A stretch of 30,208 nt of DNA, taken from positions 1 through 30,208 of the forward strand of contig JBBDSC010000149.1 in NCBI GenBank assembly GCA_040905145.1, read 5' to 3'. Shown in pieces: positions 17,315 to 25,032 of the stretch. Below the pieces are notes generated by a model. That model was not told where the DNA came from. It saw nothing but the letters and a program-made list of their open reading frames with translations, and ran no database searches. This DNA is from DATGMS01 sp040905145 (GTDB taxonomy: Bacteria; Bacteroidota; Bacteroidia; Cytophagales; Cyclobacteriaceae). Each line of letters starts with the position of its first letter. Positions within the stretch are counted from its first letter, which is position 1. The translations under genes and the position numbers were made by a program.

Positions 17315-17941
17315 TTATTGTTTCTGAATTTCTTGTTTAACATAATGAACTATCTTCCATCTTCTTTCTATAGAAATCTGCGATGCATGAGGTCTCATTC
17401 TACCTTTCCCATGAGTGATGACATGAAAAATATGGCCTTCCGGAAGATCAATGTAAGCCCCGCCTATTAAGTTGGCAACCCCTCCCAACACAGCGCCTAC
17501 CTTGCCATCACCTGCTCCAGCTGGGCCGTGACAAGTACTACAGTACTGCATATATAATTGTCTGCCCTCTACAAGCACCTGATCGGTTAATTCCAAAGGA
17601 TTCTGCATTTCAGCAGCCTCATTAAAATCTGCTGAATCCCTTCGGTAGGGCAAAAAACCATCTTTATTCCGGGGAACTGTATTGGCTACAGGTTCCCTCA
17701 TGGACATCCCGTGGGGATTTAGGGGATTACTACTGAAATATTCGCCTTTTCCATCCTCTCTGGTGGACAACCAGCTTCCATATTCTTCATTCCTAATCTG
17801 AGATAAAGGTTCGTAAGGTACGGAATGATACATGTTCGGAGCAAATTCCAAACCTGGATCATCTCCTGACGCCTGACAGGAAATCATGGCAATCCCGGCA
17901 CCAAGGAGGGAAACTAAATATATTGACTGAGTAATTTTCAT
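17315..17941 (-). CDS. actE: Alternative complex III mono-heme cytochrome c subunit ActE
   Basis: This 208-residue periplasmic lipoprotein has a hydrophobic signal ending MISC, so Cys22 is the likely lipid anchor. One heme motif CSTCH is at 134-138, and Met182 (GRMRPHAS) is the probable axial ligand. The N-terminal half is a linker with NPLNPHGMSMREPV. In known ACIII the ActE heme passes electrons out towards the oxidase; since CoxB here lacks a heme domain, ActE or the ActA N-terminal cytochrome is the likely donor. It is 14 nt after actD and 2 nt before actF. Confidence 0.93.
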   Translation of the reverse strand: MKITQSIYLVSLLGAGIAMISCQASGDDPGLEFAPNMYHSVPYEPLSQIRNEEYGSWLSTREDGKGEYFSSNPLNPHGMSMREPVANTVPRNKDGFLPYRRDSADFNEAAEMQNPLELTDQVLVEGRQLYMQYCSTCHGPAGAGDGKVGAVLGGVANLIGGAYIDLPEGHIFHVITHGKGRMRPHASQISIERRWKIVHYVKQEIQKQ

Positions 17942-17955
17942 ATCTATAATATTGC

Positions 17956-18486
17956 CTATTCAAAACTTTTATTATTGACCTCAGAGGCACCGGATTCCTT
18001 CAATGCATCCTTGATCCTATCCAATTCCAATGACGCATTATTGGCAAGATCTATTGCCATTACATGTTTATCATCAGTACTTCTTAAATCAAAAGTCCTA
18101 GGTTCTCCCCAAGGCTTCAGGTTACTACTGATCAAAAAAACCGTTACCATGCCAAATGCTGACAATAAAACCGTCAATTCGAAGGTGACAGGTATGAAAG
18201 CAGGTAAGGGTATGTGATCCTTACCCCCAATGATCATGGGCCAGTCAATTCCCAACATGTAAATTTGCATGAGAAGCGCCAATGTGGTCCCTAACAGGCC
18301 AAACAAAAAAGCTGCGATCGGTAACCTACTCCTTTTATAGCCTAATACTTCTTCGAGACCATGAACAGGATAGGGCGTATATACTTCATGGATTTTAATG
18401 CCGCTTTCTCTCACTGCGGAAACCGCACTTTTCAATACATCCTCATCTTCATAAATACCGAGGATAAAATTTTTATCTCTTTCCAT
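17956..18486 (-). CDS. actD: Alternative complex III subunit ActD (DUF3341)
   Basis: This 176-residue inner-membrane protein belongs to the DUF3341 family and is the structural ActD subunit, with no cofactor motif. A soluble N-terminal part (MERDKNFILGIYEDEDVL onward) resembles an ACT-like fold by pattern and carries the YTPYPVHGLEEVLG stretch. Two TM helices follow (about 57-77 and 98-120), then a C-terminal cytoplasmic segment. The gap from actC is 2 nt. The length is typical. Confidence 0.92.
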   Translation of the reverse strand: MERDKNFILGIYEDEDVLKSAVSAVRESGIKIHEVYTPYPVHGLEEVLGYKRSRLPIAAFLFGLLGTTLALLMQIYMLGIDWPMIIGGKDHIPLPAFIPVTFELTVLLSAFGMVTVFLISSNLKPWGEPRTFDLRSTDDKHVMAIDLANNASLELDRIKDALKESGASEVNNKSFE

Positions 18487-18488
18487 GT

Positions 18489-19853
18489 CTACTTATTCTT
18501 TGTTTCAGATGAAGATTTTAATACCACTTTAATTTCTGACATATTGATCACTGGGAAGAATTTGGCAAATAATAAAAATAAGGTAAAGAACAAGCCAAAA
18601 GTGAACAGGTAAAGACCCACATCATACCTGGTAGGATAAAACATCACCCAGGAAGATGGCAAATAATCCCGGTGCAGAGAGGTGACGATAATTACAAACC
18701 TTTCAAACCACATCCCTATGTTTACCACAATAGATAATATGAAGGTAGCCACTATGGATGTCCTGATTTTCTTGAACCAGAATACCTGGGGGGAAATCAC
18801 ATTGCAGGTCATCATAATCCAATAAGCCCAAGCATAAGGACCTGAAATCCTGTTCAGGAAGGCATACTGCTCAGCAGCCACTCCTGAATACCAGGCTACA
18901 AACAGCTCTGTTATATAAGCTATCCCAACTATGGAGCCGGTAATGATGATTACAATGTTCATCAATTCAATATGGCCTATGGTGATATAATTTTCAAGTT
19001 TAAAGACTTTTCTGGTAACGATCATTAAAGTCAATACCATGGCAAAGCCCGAAAATATCGCTCCCGCCACAAAATAGGGGGGGAAGATGGTCGTATGCCA
19101 ACCTGGAATAACGGAGGTGGCAAAGTCCATGGATACAATGGTATGTACAGAAAGTACAAGGGGCGTAGCCAAACCGGCAAGGATCAATGAAACTGATTCA
19201 TATCTCGCCCATGTTTTTGCAGCACCATCCCAGCCAAAACTCAACGCTCCGTAAATGGACCTTCTGATGCCTGTAGCCCTGTCCCTAATGGTAGCAAAAT
19301 CAGGGATCAAGCCGAGGTACCAAAATACCAGGGAAACTGAGAAATAAGTGGAAATGGCGAACACGTCCCAAAGAAGGGGCGAATTAAAGTTTACCCAAAG
19401 GGATCCAAAAGTATTAGGAAGAGGGAAAACCCAAATAGCCCCAATCCATGGTCTCCCCATATGTATAAGGGGGAACAAAGCCGCACACATCACTGCAAAA
19501 ATCGTCATGGCTTCAGCTGCCCTGTTAATGGATGTCCTCCATTTTTGCCTGAAAAGCAAAAGAACTGCAGAAATCAAAGTACCGGCGTGACCAATACCCA
19601 CCCACCATACAAAGTTGGTAATATCCCAAGCCCAGCCAACGGTTTTGTTCAGTCCCCAGGTACCTATACCTTCCCAAAGGGTGACCATCATCGCATAACC
19701 TCCCAATAAAAGTGCCCCGATAGATGCCGCAAGACCTATGAACCAACCTAAAGTAGGTTTTTCTTCTACACGTCTTGAAATATCATTGCTTACGTCCTTA
19801 TATGTTTTGCCGCCAGTGACCAACGGCTCGCGCACGGATGAAGTAACCTGCAT
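18489..19853 (-). CDS. actC: Alternative complex III quinol-binding subunit ActC (NrfD-like)
   Basis: This 454-residue inner-membrane protein of the NrfD/PsrC family has about ten TM helices. In the known ACIII structures the ActC subunit forms the quinol site and hands electrons to the Fe-S clusters of ActB. Distinct motifs include IGHAGTLISAVLLL, PWIGAIWVFPLPN and HTIVSMDFATSVIPGWH. The last of these has the His-Asp pairing found near the quinone pocket of relatives. The gap to actB is 18 nt and to actD 2 nt. It ends with a short polar C-terminus. Confidence 0.95.
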   Translation of the reverse strand: MQVTSSVREPLVTGGKTYKDVSNDISRRVEEKPTLGWFIGLAASIGALLLGGYAMMVTLWEGIGTWGLNKTVGWAWDITNFVWWVGIGHAGTLISAVLLLFRQKWRTSINRAAEAMTIFAVMCAALFPLIHMGRPWIGAIWVFPLPNTFGSLWVNFNSPLLWDVFAISTYFSVSLVFWYLGLIPDFATIRDRATGIRRSIYGALSFGWDGAAKTWARYESVSLILAGLATPLVLSVHTIVSMDFATSVIPGWHTTIFPPYFVAGAIFSGFAMVLTLMIVTRKVFKLENYITIGHIELMNIVIIITGSIVGIAYITELFVAWYSGVAAEQYAFLNRISGPYAWAYWIMMTCNVISPQVFWFKKIRTSIVATFILSIVVNIGMWFERFVIIVTSLHRDYLPSSWVMFYPTRYDVGLYLFTFGLFFTLFLLFAKFFPVINMSEIKVVLKSSSETKNK

Positions 19854-19871
19854 ATCTTTTAAAATTATTGT

Positions 19872-22800
19872 TTACGCTTCGTTTTTGTCCTTGTTTCTGA
19901 TTTTTGTTAAATACCACACGTTTGGACTGGTGCTGATTTCCTCCAATACATGGTAAGCCCGCTCTTCATTGACGGTTTTGTTAAAAGAGATGGTTTCCTC
20001 TTTGATTTGTAGAAGTTGGGTCAGCTTGCTGTTCGGATCATTCATATCCCCAAATGTAATGGCATCAGTAGGACAGGCTTCAGCACAGGCTGGTATTATA
20101 TCTCCATCTTTTACTTTCCTTTCTTCCCTTTTAGCCGTCAATTTACCTGCTTGTATCCGCTGCACGCAAAGAGAACATTTCTCCATGACCCCCCTTGAAC
20201 GGACCGTTACATCAGGATTAAGGACCATTTTTCCCAAATCATCGTTCTGGGCCACGTTTACGGTTGAAAATTCCTTGTTGTCATGATACTTGAACCAATT
20301 AAACCTTCTCACTTTATAGGGACAGTTGTTGGCACAATACCTGGTCCCAATACACCTGTTATAGGTCATCTGACTAAGCCCTTCTGAACTATGGGTAGTG
20401 GCGAGAACCGGGCATACTGTCTCACATGGTGCGTTATTACAATGTTGACAGGTCATCGGCTGGAAAGTTACTTCGGGATTATCAGCTGCTTTTTCAAGCT
20501 CCTGATTGGACTCCGCACCATCCGGGGAACTATAATACCTGTCAATCCTGATCCAGGCCATTTCACGCCTGTTGAGCACCTCTTGCTTACCTACAACAGC
20601 AATATTATTCTCCACGTAGCAGGCAACCGTACAGGTACCACAGCCAATGCAAGAATTTAGGTCAATACCCAAACCCCAATGATGTTGGCTGTATTTATGG
20701 CCGTGCCAAAGAGAAATTTTGTCTGGCTTGACAAATTCCCCTCCATGATATATTCTAGGCTTATATCTACCTGCGGATGGGTCATCCTGATATTCATCTA
20801 AAGTGGCTTCCTGAATCACGCTCTCCCTCCCCATATAGGTCTGGTGGGTTTGTGTTTGGGCTATTCTATAGGAATCTTCCGTTATTTCTATAGATACTCC
20901 TTCTGTGATATCGAAATTGGTGAAGCCTTTTGAAATATCCACTAGTTCATAGGCATTCACGCCAATTCCCTCGGCCACTCTTCCCGCTTTGGTCCTGCCA
21001 TAACCCACTGCCAAACCGATAGTCCCATCTGCCTGCCCCGGCTGTACCAGTATAGGCACAGTGACAGTCTTCCCATTTACAGTAAGTTTAGCCGTTTTAG
21101 TAGCCCCCTCGTACATCTTTTGACCATTTTCAGTGGCCCACTTCTGGGAAACCGTAAGGTAATTGTCCCAGGTAGCTTTGGAAAGGGGATCAGGCATCTC
21201 CTGTAGCCAAGGGTTATTGGCAAAAGTACCGTTACCAATACCCACTTTTTGATAAATGATTAATTCAAACCCTTTATTGTCAGCTGTATAAGCCTTGGAA
21301 ACTTCAGCAGCCGCTGAGCTAATGTCATTGACGGGCTCGATAACCGTACCACCCTCCTCCTCAGATTCAGAAAGAGAAGCCGTGGTATAGACCCCATTGT
21401 ACAGGGATTGGTCCCAAAATTCCTGGAAATTAGTCGCCTCAGTTTGGTTATCAAATAATTGGGTCCTCCAGCTTTCCTGCAAGAAATCGTAATAATCAGT
21501 GGATATACCTGCCCATCTCAGAAAAGAATTCTGGGCCTGTCTGGTGTCAAATAAAGGGGAAATAGTAGGTTGTGCCAAGCTATACTCACCTGACCTAGGA
21601 CTGAAATCATTCCAGGATTCTAAAAAATGATGGTCAGGAGCCAGATATTGGGCCAAAGAAGCTGTTTCATCCTTCGTCCCATTGGTAGCAACACAAACTT
21701 TAGCCTTGGCAATAGCTTCTCCTAATTCCTTGCCCCTGGCAAAATCATAAACCGGATTACAGTTATAGAAAACAACTCCCCCGATCCTGCCTGCCTGTAG
21801 TTCAGTGACGAATTGATCCATTTGTTGATCATTTCCTTTTCGGAAATAAGCAGGTTTTGAATAATCAATGGTCTGACCGTTATTACCTAAAAGGTCATTG
21901 ATAGAATTGATGATAATTTGGACGTTCGGATCATTGGATCCGGAGACCACTATTGATTGTCCCCTCTTTGCCCACAACTCATCTGCTGCTCCTGATAAAT
22001 GTTTAACTTCTAAGGAGGTTCCAGCCGAAGTAGGTACTCCTGCTTTCCTTGCCAGTAAATTGTAAAGTGCTAAAACTGCTAAGCCGCTTTGCGATGCTTT
22101 AATAGGAGTTCTATAATCTGCATTCGCCCCAGTTAATGAAAGGTTGGATTCAAACTGGAAATGACGGGACATGGTAGGCTTTTCTTTGGAAACTTTTCTC
22201 CCCTTGCTATATTGCTTGGCAAACTCAATGGGAGAAATCCAAGTACCCAAAAAGTCAGCTGCAAAGCTCACAATGACCTCAGCCCTGTCAAATTTATAAG
22301 AAGGAAGCATGGCTGTGCCATAAGAAAATTCATTGGCCTTGGTGATACCATAATTGGATAAAGGGTCATAAGTAACTACTTCGGCCCCTATGGCTTCAGA
22401 AAATTGCCCCAGCGCCCTTTCTGTGGATGGAGAAAGAATGGTATTGGTTATGATTCTAACCGGTCCCGCAGAACTTAAGTTGGACGACACCTGCTTATCA
22501 AGAGTAGCCCAATCTGATTTCTCCCCGTTAATCTGGGGTCCTGTTAACCTTTGCTTGTCATATAGGGTCAAAACAGAAGCTTCGACAATGGCATTTTTCC
22601 CTCCTTGAGTAGTGGGTGATAGTTCGTTTCCATCTATTTTGATTGGCCTACCTTCCCTGGTTTTAACTACAATTGGTGCATAATCACCGCCGGAAGAAAA
22701 AGTAGAGGCGTAATAATTGGGAATAGAGGGATTAACATCTACCGGTTTATTTACATAGGGAATAGCTTTTCTTACAGGAGCCTCACAAGCTGCCAAAGAA

Positions 22801-22976
22801 GCTGCCGCAATGCTAAATCCCATCAACTTCAAAAAATCCCTTCTTGAAGAACCACCTTCTTCGTTTTCGTTAATGGGGAGATATTCAGGAAACTCATTAT
22901 TTGCATTTTTAACAAATTCTGGATCATTGGTCAATTCCTCCAATCCCTTCCAATAGGTCTTTTTATTTTCTTTCAT
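19872..22976 (-). CDS. actB: Alternative complex III iron-sulfur subunit ActB (Tat substrate)
   Basis: This 1034-residue periplasmic subunit fuses a molybdopterin-enzyme-like domain, known in this family to lack the cofactor, with a C-terminal ferredoxin domain. A Tat motif SRRDFLKLM starts at residue 44, and LAAC follows with Cys64 as a possible lipid anchor. Four cluster motifs are seen: CIGCGTCTVAC (about residue 774), CQHCNNAPCETVC (about 840), CIGTRYCANNC (about 874), and CSLC paired with CAEAC (about 931 and 963). The third has Thr where a Cys is usual, leaving three Cys and predicting a 3Fe-4S cluster beside three 4Fe-4S clusters, as reported for ACIII. Electrons pass from quinol through this chain to ActA. 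Confidence 0.96.
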   Translation of the reverse strand: MKENKKTYWKGLEELTNDPEFVKNANNEFPEYLPINENEEGGSSRRDFLKLMGFSIAAASLAACEAPVRKAIPYVNKPVDVNPSIPNYYASTFSSGGDYAPIVVKTREGRPIKIDGNELSPTTQGGKNAIVEASVLTLYDKQRLTGPQINGEKSDWATLDKQVSSNLSSAGPVRIITNTILSPSTERALGQFSEAIGAEVVTYDPLSNYGITKANEFSYGTAMLPSYKFDRAEVIVSFAADFLGTWISPIEFAKQYSKGRKVSKEKPTMSRHFQFESNLSLTGANADYRTPIKASQSGLAVLALYNLLARKAGVPTSAGTSLEVKHLSGAADELWAKRGQSIVVSGSNDPNVQIIINSINDLLGNNGQTIDYSKPAYFRKGNDQQMDQFVTELQAGRIGGVVFYNCNPVYDFARGKELGEAIAKAKVCVATNGTKDETASLAQYLAPDHHFLESWNDFSPRSGEYSLAQPTISPLFDTRQAQNSFLRWAGISTDYYDFLQESWRTQLFDNQTEATNFQEFWDQSLYNGVYTTASLSESEEEGGTVIEPVNDISSAAAEVSKAYTADNKGFELIIYQKVGIGNGTFANNPWLQEMPDPLSKATWDNYLTVSQKWATENGQKMYEGATKTAKLTVNGKTVTVPILVQPGQADGTIGLAVGYGRTKAGRVAEGIGVNAYELVDISKGFTNFDITEGVSIEITEDSYRIAQTQTHQTYMGRESVIQEATLDEYQDDPSAGRYKPRIYHGGEFVKPDKISLWHGHKYSQHHWGLGIDLNSCIGCGTCTVACYVENNIAVVGKQEVLNRREMAWIRIDRYYSSPDGAESNQELEKAADNPEVTFQPMTCQHCNNAPCETVCPVLATTHSSEGLSQMTYNRCIGTRYCANNCPYKVRRFNWFKYHDNKEFSTVNVAQNDDLGKMVLNPDVTVRSRGVMEKCSLCVQRIQAGKLTAKREERKVKDGDIIPACAEACPTDAITFGDMNDPNSKLTQLLQIKEETISFNKTVNEERAYHVLEEISTSPNVWYLTKIRNKDKNEA

Positions 22977-23016
22977 TTTATATTAAAATAAAGAATGTCT
23001 TTTAAAAGATTAATTA

Positions 23017-24288
23017 TTAATAATGACACTTTGCACACTCCAAGCCCCCAATATCCTTTACCTTCAGTGCATCTTTGGAATCAGAATGAAGTTGCACCAG
23101 TTTATCATAGTATTCATTTCCTTGGGTCTGAATGTCTGTCGTTCTGTGACAATCGATACACCATCCCATAGTCAAGGAACTATGCTGGGACACTACTTCC
23201 ATTTCCTCAACAGGACCATGGCAGGTCTGACATTCTATTCCACCCACCTTTACATGCTGTGAGTGATTGAAATAAGATAAATCCGGAAGGTTATGTACCC
23301 TCACCCATTCTATCGGGGTGTCATTATTTACAGCTTCATGTATTTTCGCAATTTCAGGGGATACTCCTTCTTGACCGTCCACATTGTGGATATAAGTATG
23401 ACAATTCATGCAGATGTTGGCCGAAGGAATGTTGGCTGATTTTCCTATTTCCACACCTGTGTGACAATACTGGCAAGGGATTTCATATTCACCCGCATGA
23501 AGTTGATGAGAATAGGCTATCGGTTGAGTGGGTGCATATCCCTGCTGAATACCAACAGAATAAAGGCCGTCGATTACAGTCTTCCCTATCATGGCCACTA
23601 TTATGGCCGTTATAATAAAGATAAAGCCGTCACTTTTTAATATTTTCTTGAAGTCTGTCTTTTGATTGACAATCTCCTTATCATCCTCATCGAGTTTTTC
23701 ATTTTTGTTCAAATATTTGGTAAGAACAGAAATGATCAGACCTAAGACAATCAGGATCAATAAAAGCACCAACACTAAAACAGCTAAAATGATGGTAAGG
23801 TATTCACTGGGTATGCCACTGGCTTCTCCAGCCTGACCGCCTTCTCCTCCTTCAGAAACAGCTGCCCCCTCAGGAGTAGCCTCAGCCTTATCCCCGTACT
23901 CTATATAAGAAAGCAGGTTGTTGAGGTCATCATCACTAAGGAAGGGCATGGCTGGCATCACTAGGTTATTAAACTCTTCAAACAATGCCTTTGCCACTGG
24001 ATCACCGCTTTGGATTAACTTTTGTGAATTGTGAATAAAGTCCTTTGCCCACTGGATTTCCCTTCGGTCAGTCACTCCCCTCAGGGCAGGTCCAATCAAC
24101 TTTTGATCAAGTCTATGACAGGCTGAACAATTGGCATTGAACAAGGATTCTCCAGCCATGATGGCTTCTTCATTTTCAGAAACTTCAGGATCAGCAGCTT
24201 GGACATTATTTCCTATACAAAGAAAAAAAGCCAACGCCAAAAAGCTAAATCTAAAGGGAACACTTAATAATGAGCGTTTGATTGACAT
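23017..24288 (-). CDS. actA: Alternative complex III ActA with six heme c motifs
   Basis: This 423-residue multiheme cytochrome starts with a signal peptide, then a mono-heme cytochrome c domain (CSACH, 54-58; Met111 or Met114 as likely ligand). A Gly/Glu-rich linker (about 138-160), one TM helix (about 163-188), a charged loop and a second TM helix (about 221-240) follow, then five CxxCH motifs at 272, 293, 353, 377 and 418. The last five match the pentaheme ActA of Rhodothermus; the N-terminal heme domain is an extra module. It opens the operon 48 nt downstream of a good promoter. ActA receives electrons from ActB, and the extra domain could act as a tethered carrier to CoxB. Confidence 0.95.
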   Translation of the reverse strand: MSIKRSLLSVPFRFSFLALAFFLCIGNNVQAADPEVSENEEAIMAGESLFNANCSACHRLDQKLIGPALRGVTDRREIQWAKDFIHNSQKLIQSGDPVAKALFEEFNNLVMPAMPFLSDDDLNNLLSYIEYGDKAEATPEGAAVSEGGEGGQAGEASGIPSEYLTIILAVLVLVLLLILIVLGLIISVLTKYLNKNEKLDEDDKEIVNQKTDFKKILKSDGFIFIITAIIVAMIGKTVIDGLYSVGIQQGYAPTQPIAYSHQLHAGEYEIPCQYCHTGVEIGKSANIPSANICMNCHTYIHNVDGQEGVSPEIAKIHEAVNNDTPIEWVRVHNLPDLSYFNHSQHVKVGGIECQTCHGPVEEMEVVSQHSSLTMGWCIDCHRTTDIQTQGNEYYDKLVQLHSDSKDALKVKDIGGLECAKCHY

Positions 24289-24335
24289 ATTTATTACTCT
24301 TTAATCCGTTTAATTCAAGGTTTCTAAACTCCCCA

Positions 24336-24366
24336 CAAATGTACTACCCAAGTTCTATTTATCAAA
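24336..24366 (-). promoter_or_regulatory. Promoter of the act-cox respiratory operon
   Basis: On the minus strand, TTTG (24366-24363), a spacer of exactly 19 nt and TACATTTG (24343-24336) match the Bacteroidota housekeeping sigma consensus. Transcription would begin near 24330 and give a leader of about 42 nt before actA. The tRNA-Cys promoter at 24608-24638 has the same boxes and spacing. Confidence 0.82.
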
Positions 24367-24607
24367 CAGGATATAAACTGACAAACTCTACTCATTTCCT
24401 TCTGGAAAACCAATATAAGTAATTGCATTTCAATGAATTAATTCTTAAATATTTGAAATAAGAATAATTTAGAATCTTTATAAATAACCTTTTTAATGCA
24501 ATAAATTCCTTTAATGGTTCCTTCAAATATTCCATGATGGCGAATAACTGAAAATTGAAACAGAAATCGGGGAGTGGTTACTTATCTAAAGATTTTAAAG
24601 TTCAAGT

Positions 24608-24638
24608 TTTGGATAGCATTGAATAATACCTACATTTG
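24608..24638 (+). promoter_or_regulatory. Promoter of tRNA-Cys
   Basis: TTTG (24608-24611), a 19-nt spacer and TACATTTG (24631-24638) give a full Bacteroidota promoter on the plus strand. The start point should be near 24645, about 10 nt before the mature tRNA end. Confidence 0.82.
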
Positions 24639-24654
24639 CATTCCAATTATGATT

Positions 24655-24725
24655 GGTCGAGTGGCCGAGTGGCTAGGCAGAGGTCTGCAAAACCTTGTAC
24701 AGCGGTTCGAATCCGCTCTCGACCT
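24655..24725 (+). tRNA. tRNA-Cys (GCA)
   Basis: A 71-nt cloverleaf can be drawn by hand. The acceptor arm is GGTCGAG with CTCGACC (24655-24661 and 24718-24724), with discriminator T at 24725 as usual for Cys. The D stem is GCC/GGC. The anticodon stem GAGGT/ACCTT has one G-T pair and a 7-nt loop CTGCAAA, with anticodon GCA at 24687-24689. The T arm AGCGG-TTCGAAT-CCGCT is perfect. CCA is not encoded. It has its own promoter and terminator, so it is a single-gene unit, and it is the only clear plus-strand gene here. Confidence 0.97.
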
Positions 24726-24734
24726 CTTTCCATG

Positions 24735-24765
24735 ACAGCATCCTTTTTGAGTGCTGTTTTTTTTT
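24735..24765 (+). terminator. Terminator of tRNA-Cys
   Basis: ACAGCA and TGCTGT pair over 6 bp around an 11-nt loop and are followed by a run of nine T, 10 nt past the tRNA end. The stem is short but the T run is long, so termination is likely. Confidence 0.75.
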
Positions 24766-24817
24766 CACCTACTATCTTGGCTTGACTTTTGAGCAAAAAT
24801 CGCTTAAATATTAGAGC

Positions 24818-24977
24818 ATGAGGTATTTGGTAGGAATTGGTATATCGTTTGCATTTTATCTAATGTCCCTGCCGGTGTATGGAGGTAGGCTACTTAAAAT
24901 CCGTGGAAAAAGAATATGCTTATGATGTAGACTTTGCCTATGACAATATTCGGTTTACCTTTCGACACCGATTATAG
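24818..24977 (+). pseudogene. Possible frameshifted remnant of a small exported protein
   Basis: An ATG at 24818 opens a frame that reads like a signal peptide (MRYLVGIGISFAFYLMSLPV, then YGG) but soon turns into unlikely residues and stops at 24923-24925. From about 24888 the next frame continues with protein-like sequence (YLKSVEKEYAYDVDFAYDN, then IRFTFRHRL) and stops with TAG at 24975-24977. Joining the two at 24880-24890 would give about 53 residues, so a one-base frameshift is plausible. The piece is too short to identify. It lies between the tRNA terminator and the rpsA terminator with no clear promoter. It could be a decayed gene or chance. Confidence 0.35.
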
Positions 24978-24984
24978 CAATATC

Positions 24985-25014
24985 AAAAAAAAGCGCCTCC
25001 CTTTCGGGAAGCGC
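24985..25014 (-). terminator. Rho-independent terminator of rpsA
   Basis: On the minus strand, GCGCTTCCC, a GAAA tetraloop and GGGAGGCGC pair over 9 bp with one wobble and are followed by eight U. It lies 18 nt past the rpsA stop. The U run exists only in the leftward direction, so it serves rpsA and not the convergent plus strand. Confidence 0.9.
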
Positions 25015-25032
25015 AAAAAAAGATTCTAAATA

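Larger units (their letters stand above)
24289..24654. other. Divergent intergenic region between actA and tRNA-Cys
   Basis: This AT-rich stretch holds the actA promoter (minus strand) and the tRNA-Cys promoter (plus strand), which fire away from each other. I see no ORF of note and no strong hairpin in the roughly 240 nt between them. Regulator sites, if present, are not recognisable by eye. Confidence 0.6.
24726..25032. other. Intergenic region between tRNA-Cys and rpsA
   Basis: Apart from the tRNA terminator, the possible broken ORF at 24818-24977 and the rpsA terminator at 24985-25014, I see nothing of note here. The two transcripts are convergent, and each has its own terminator. Confidence 0.6.
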
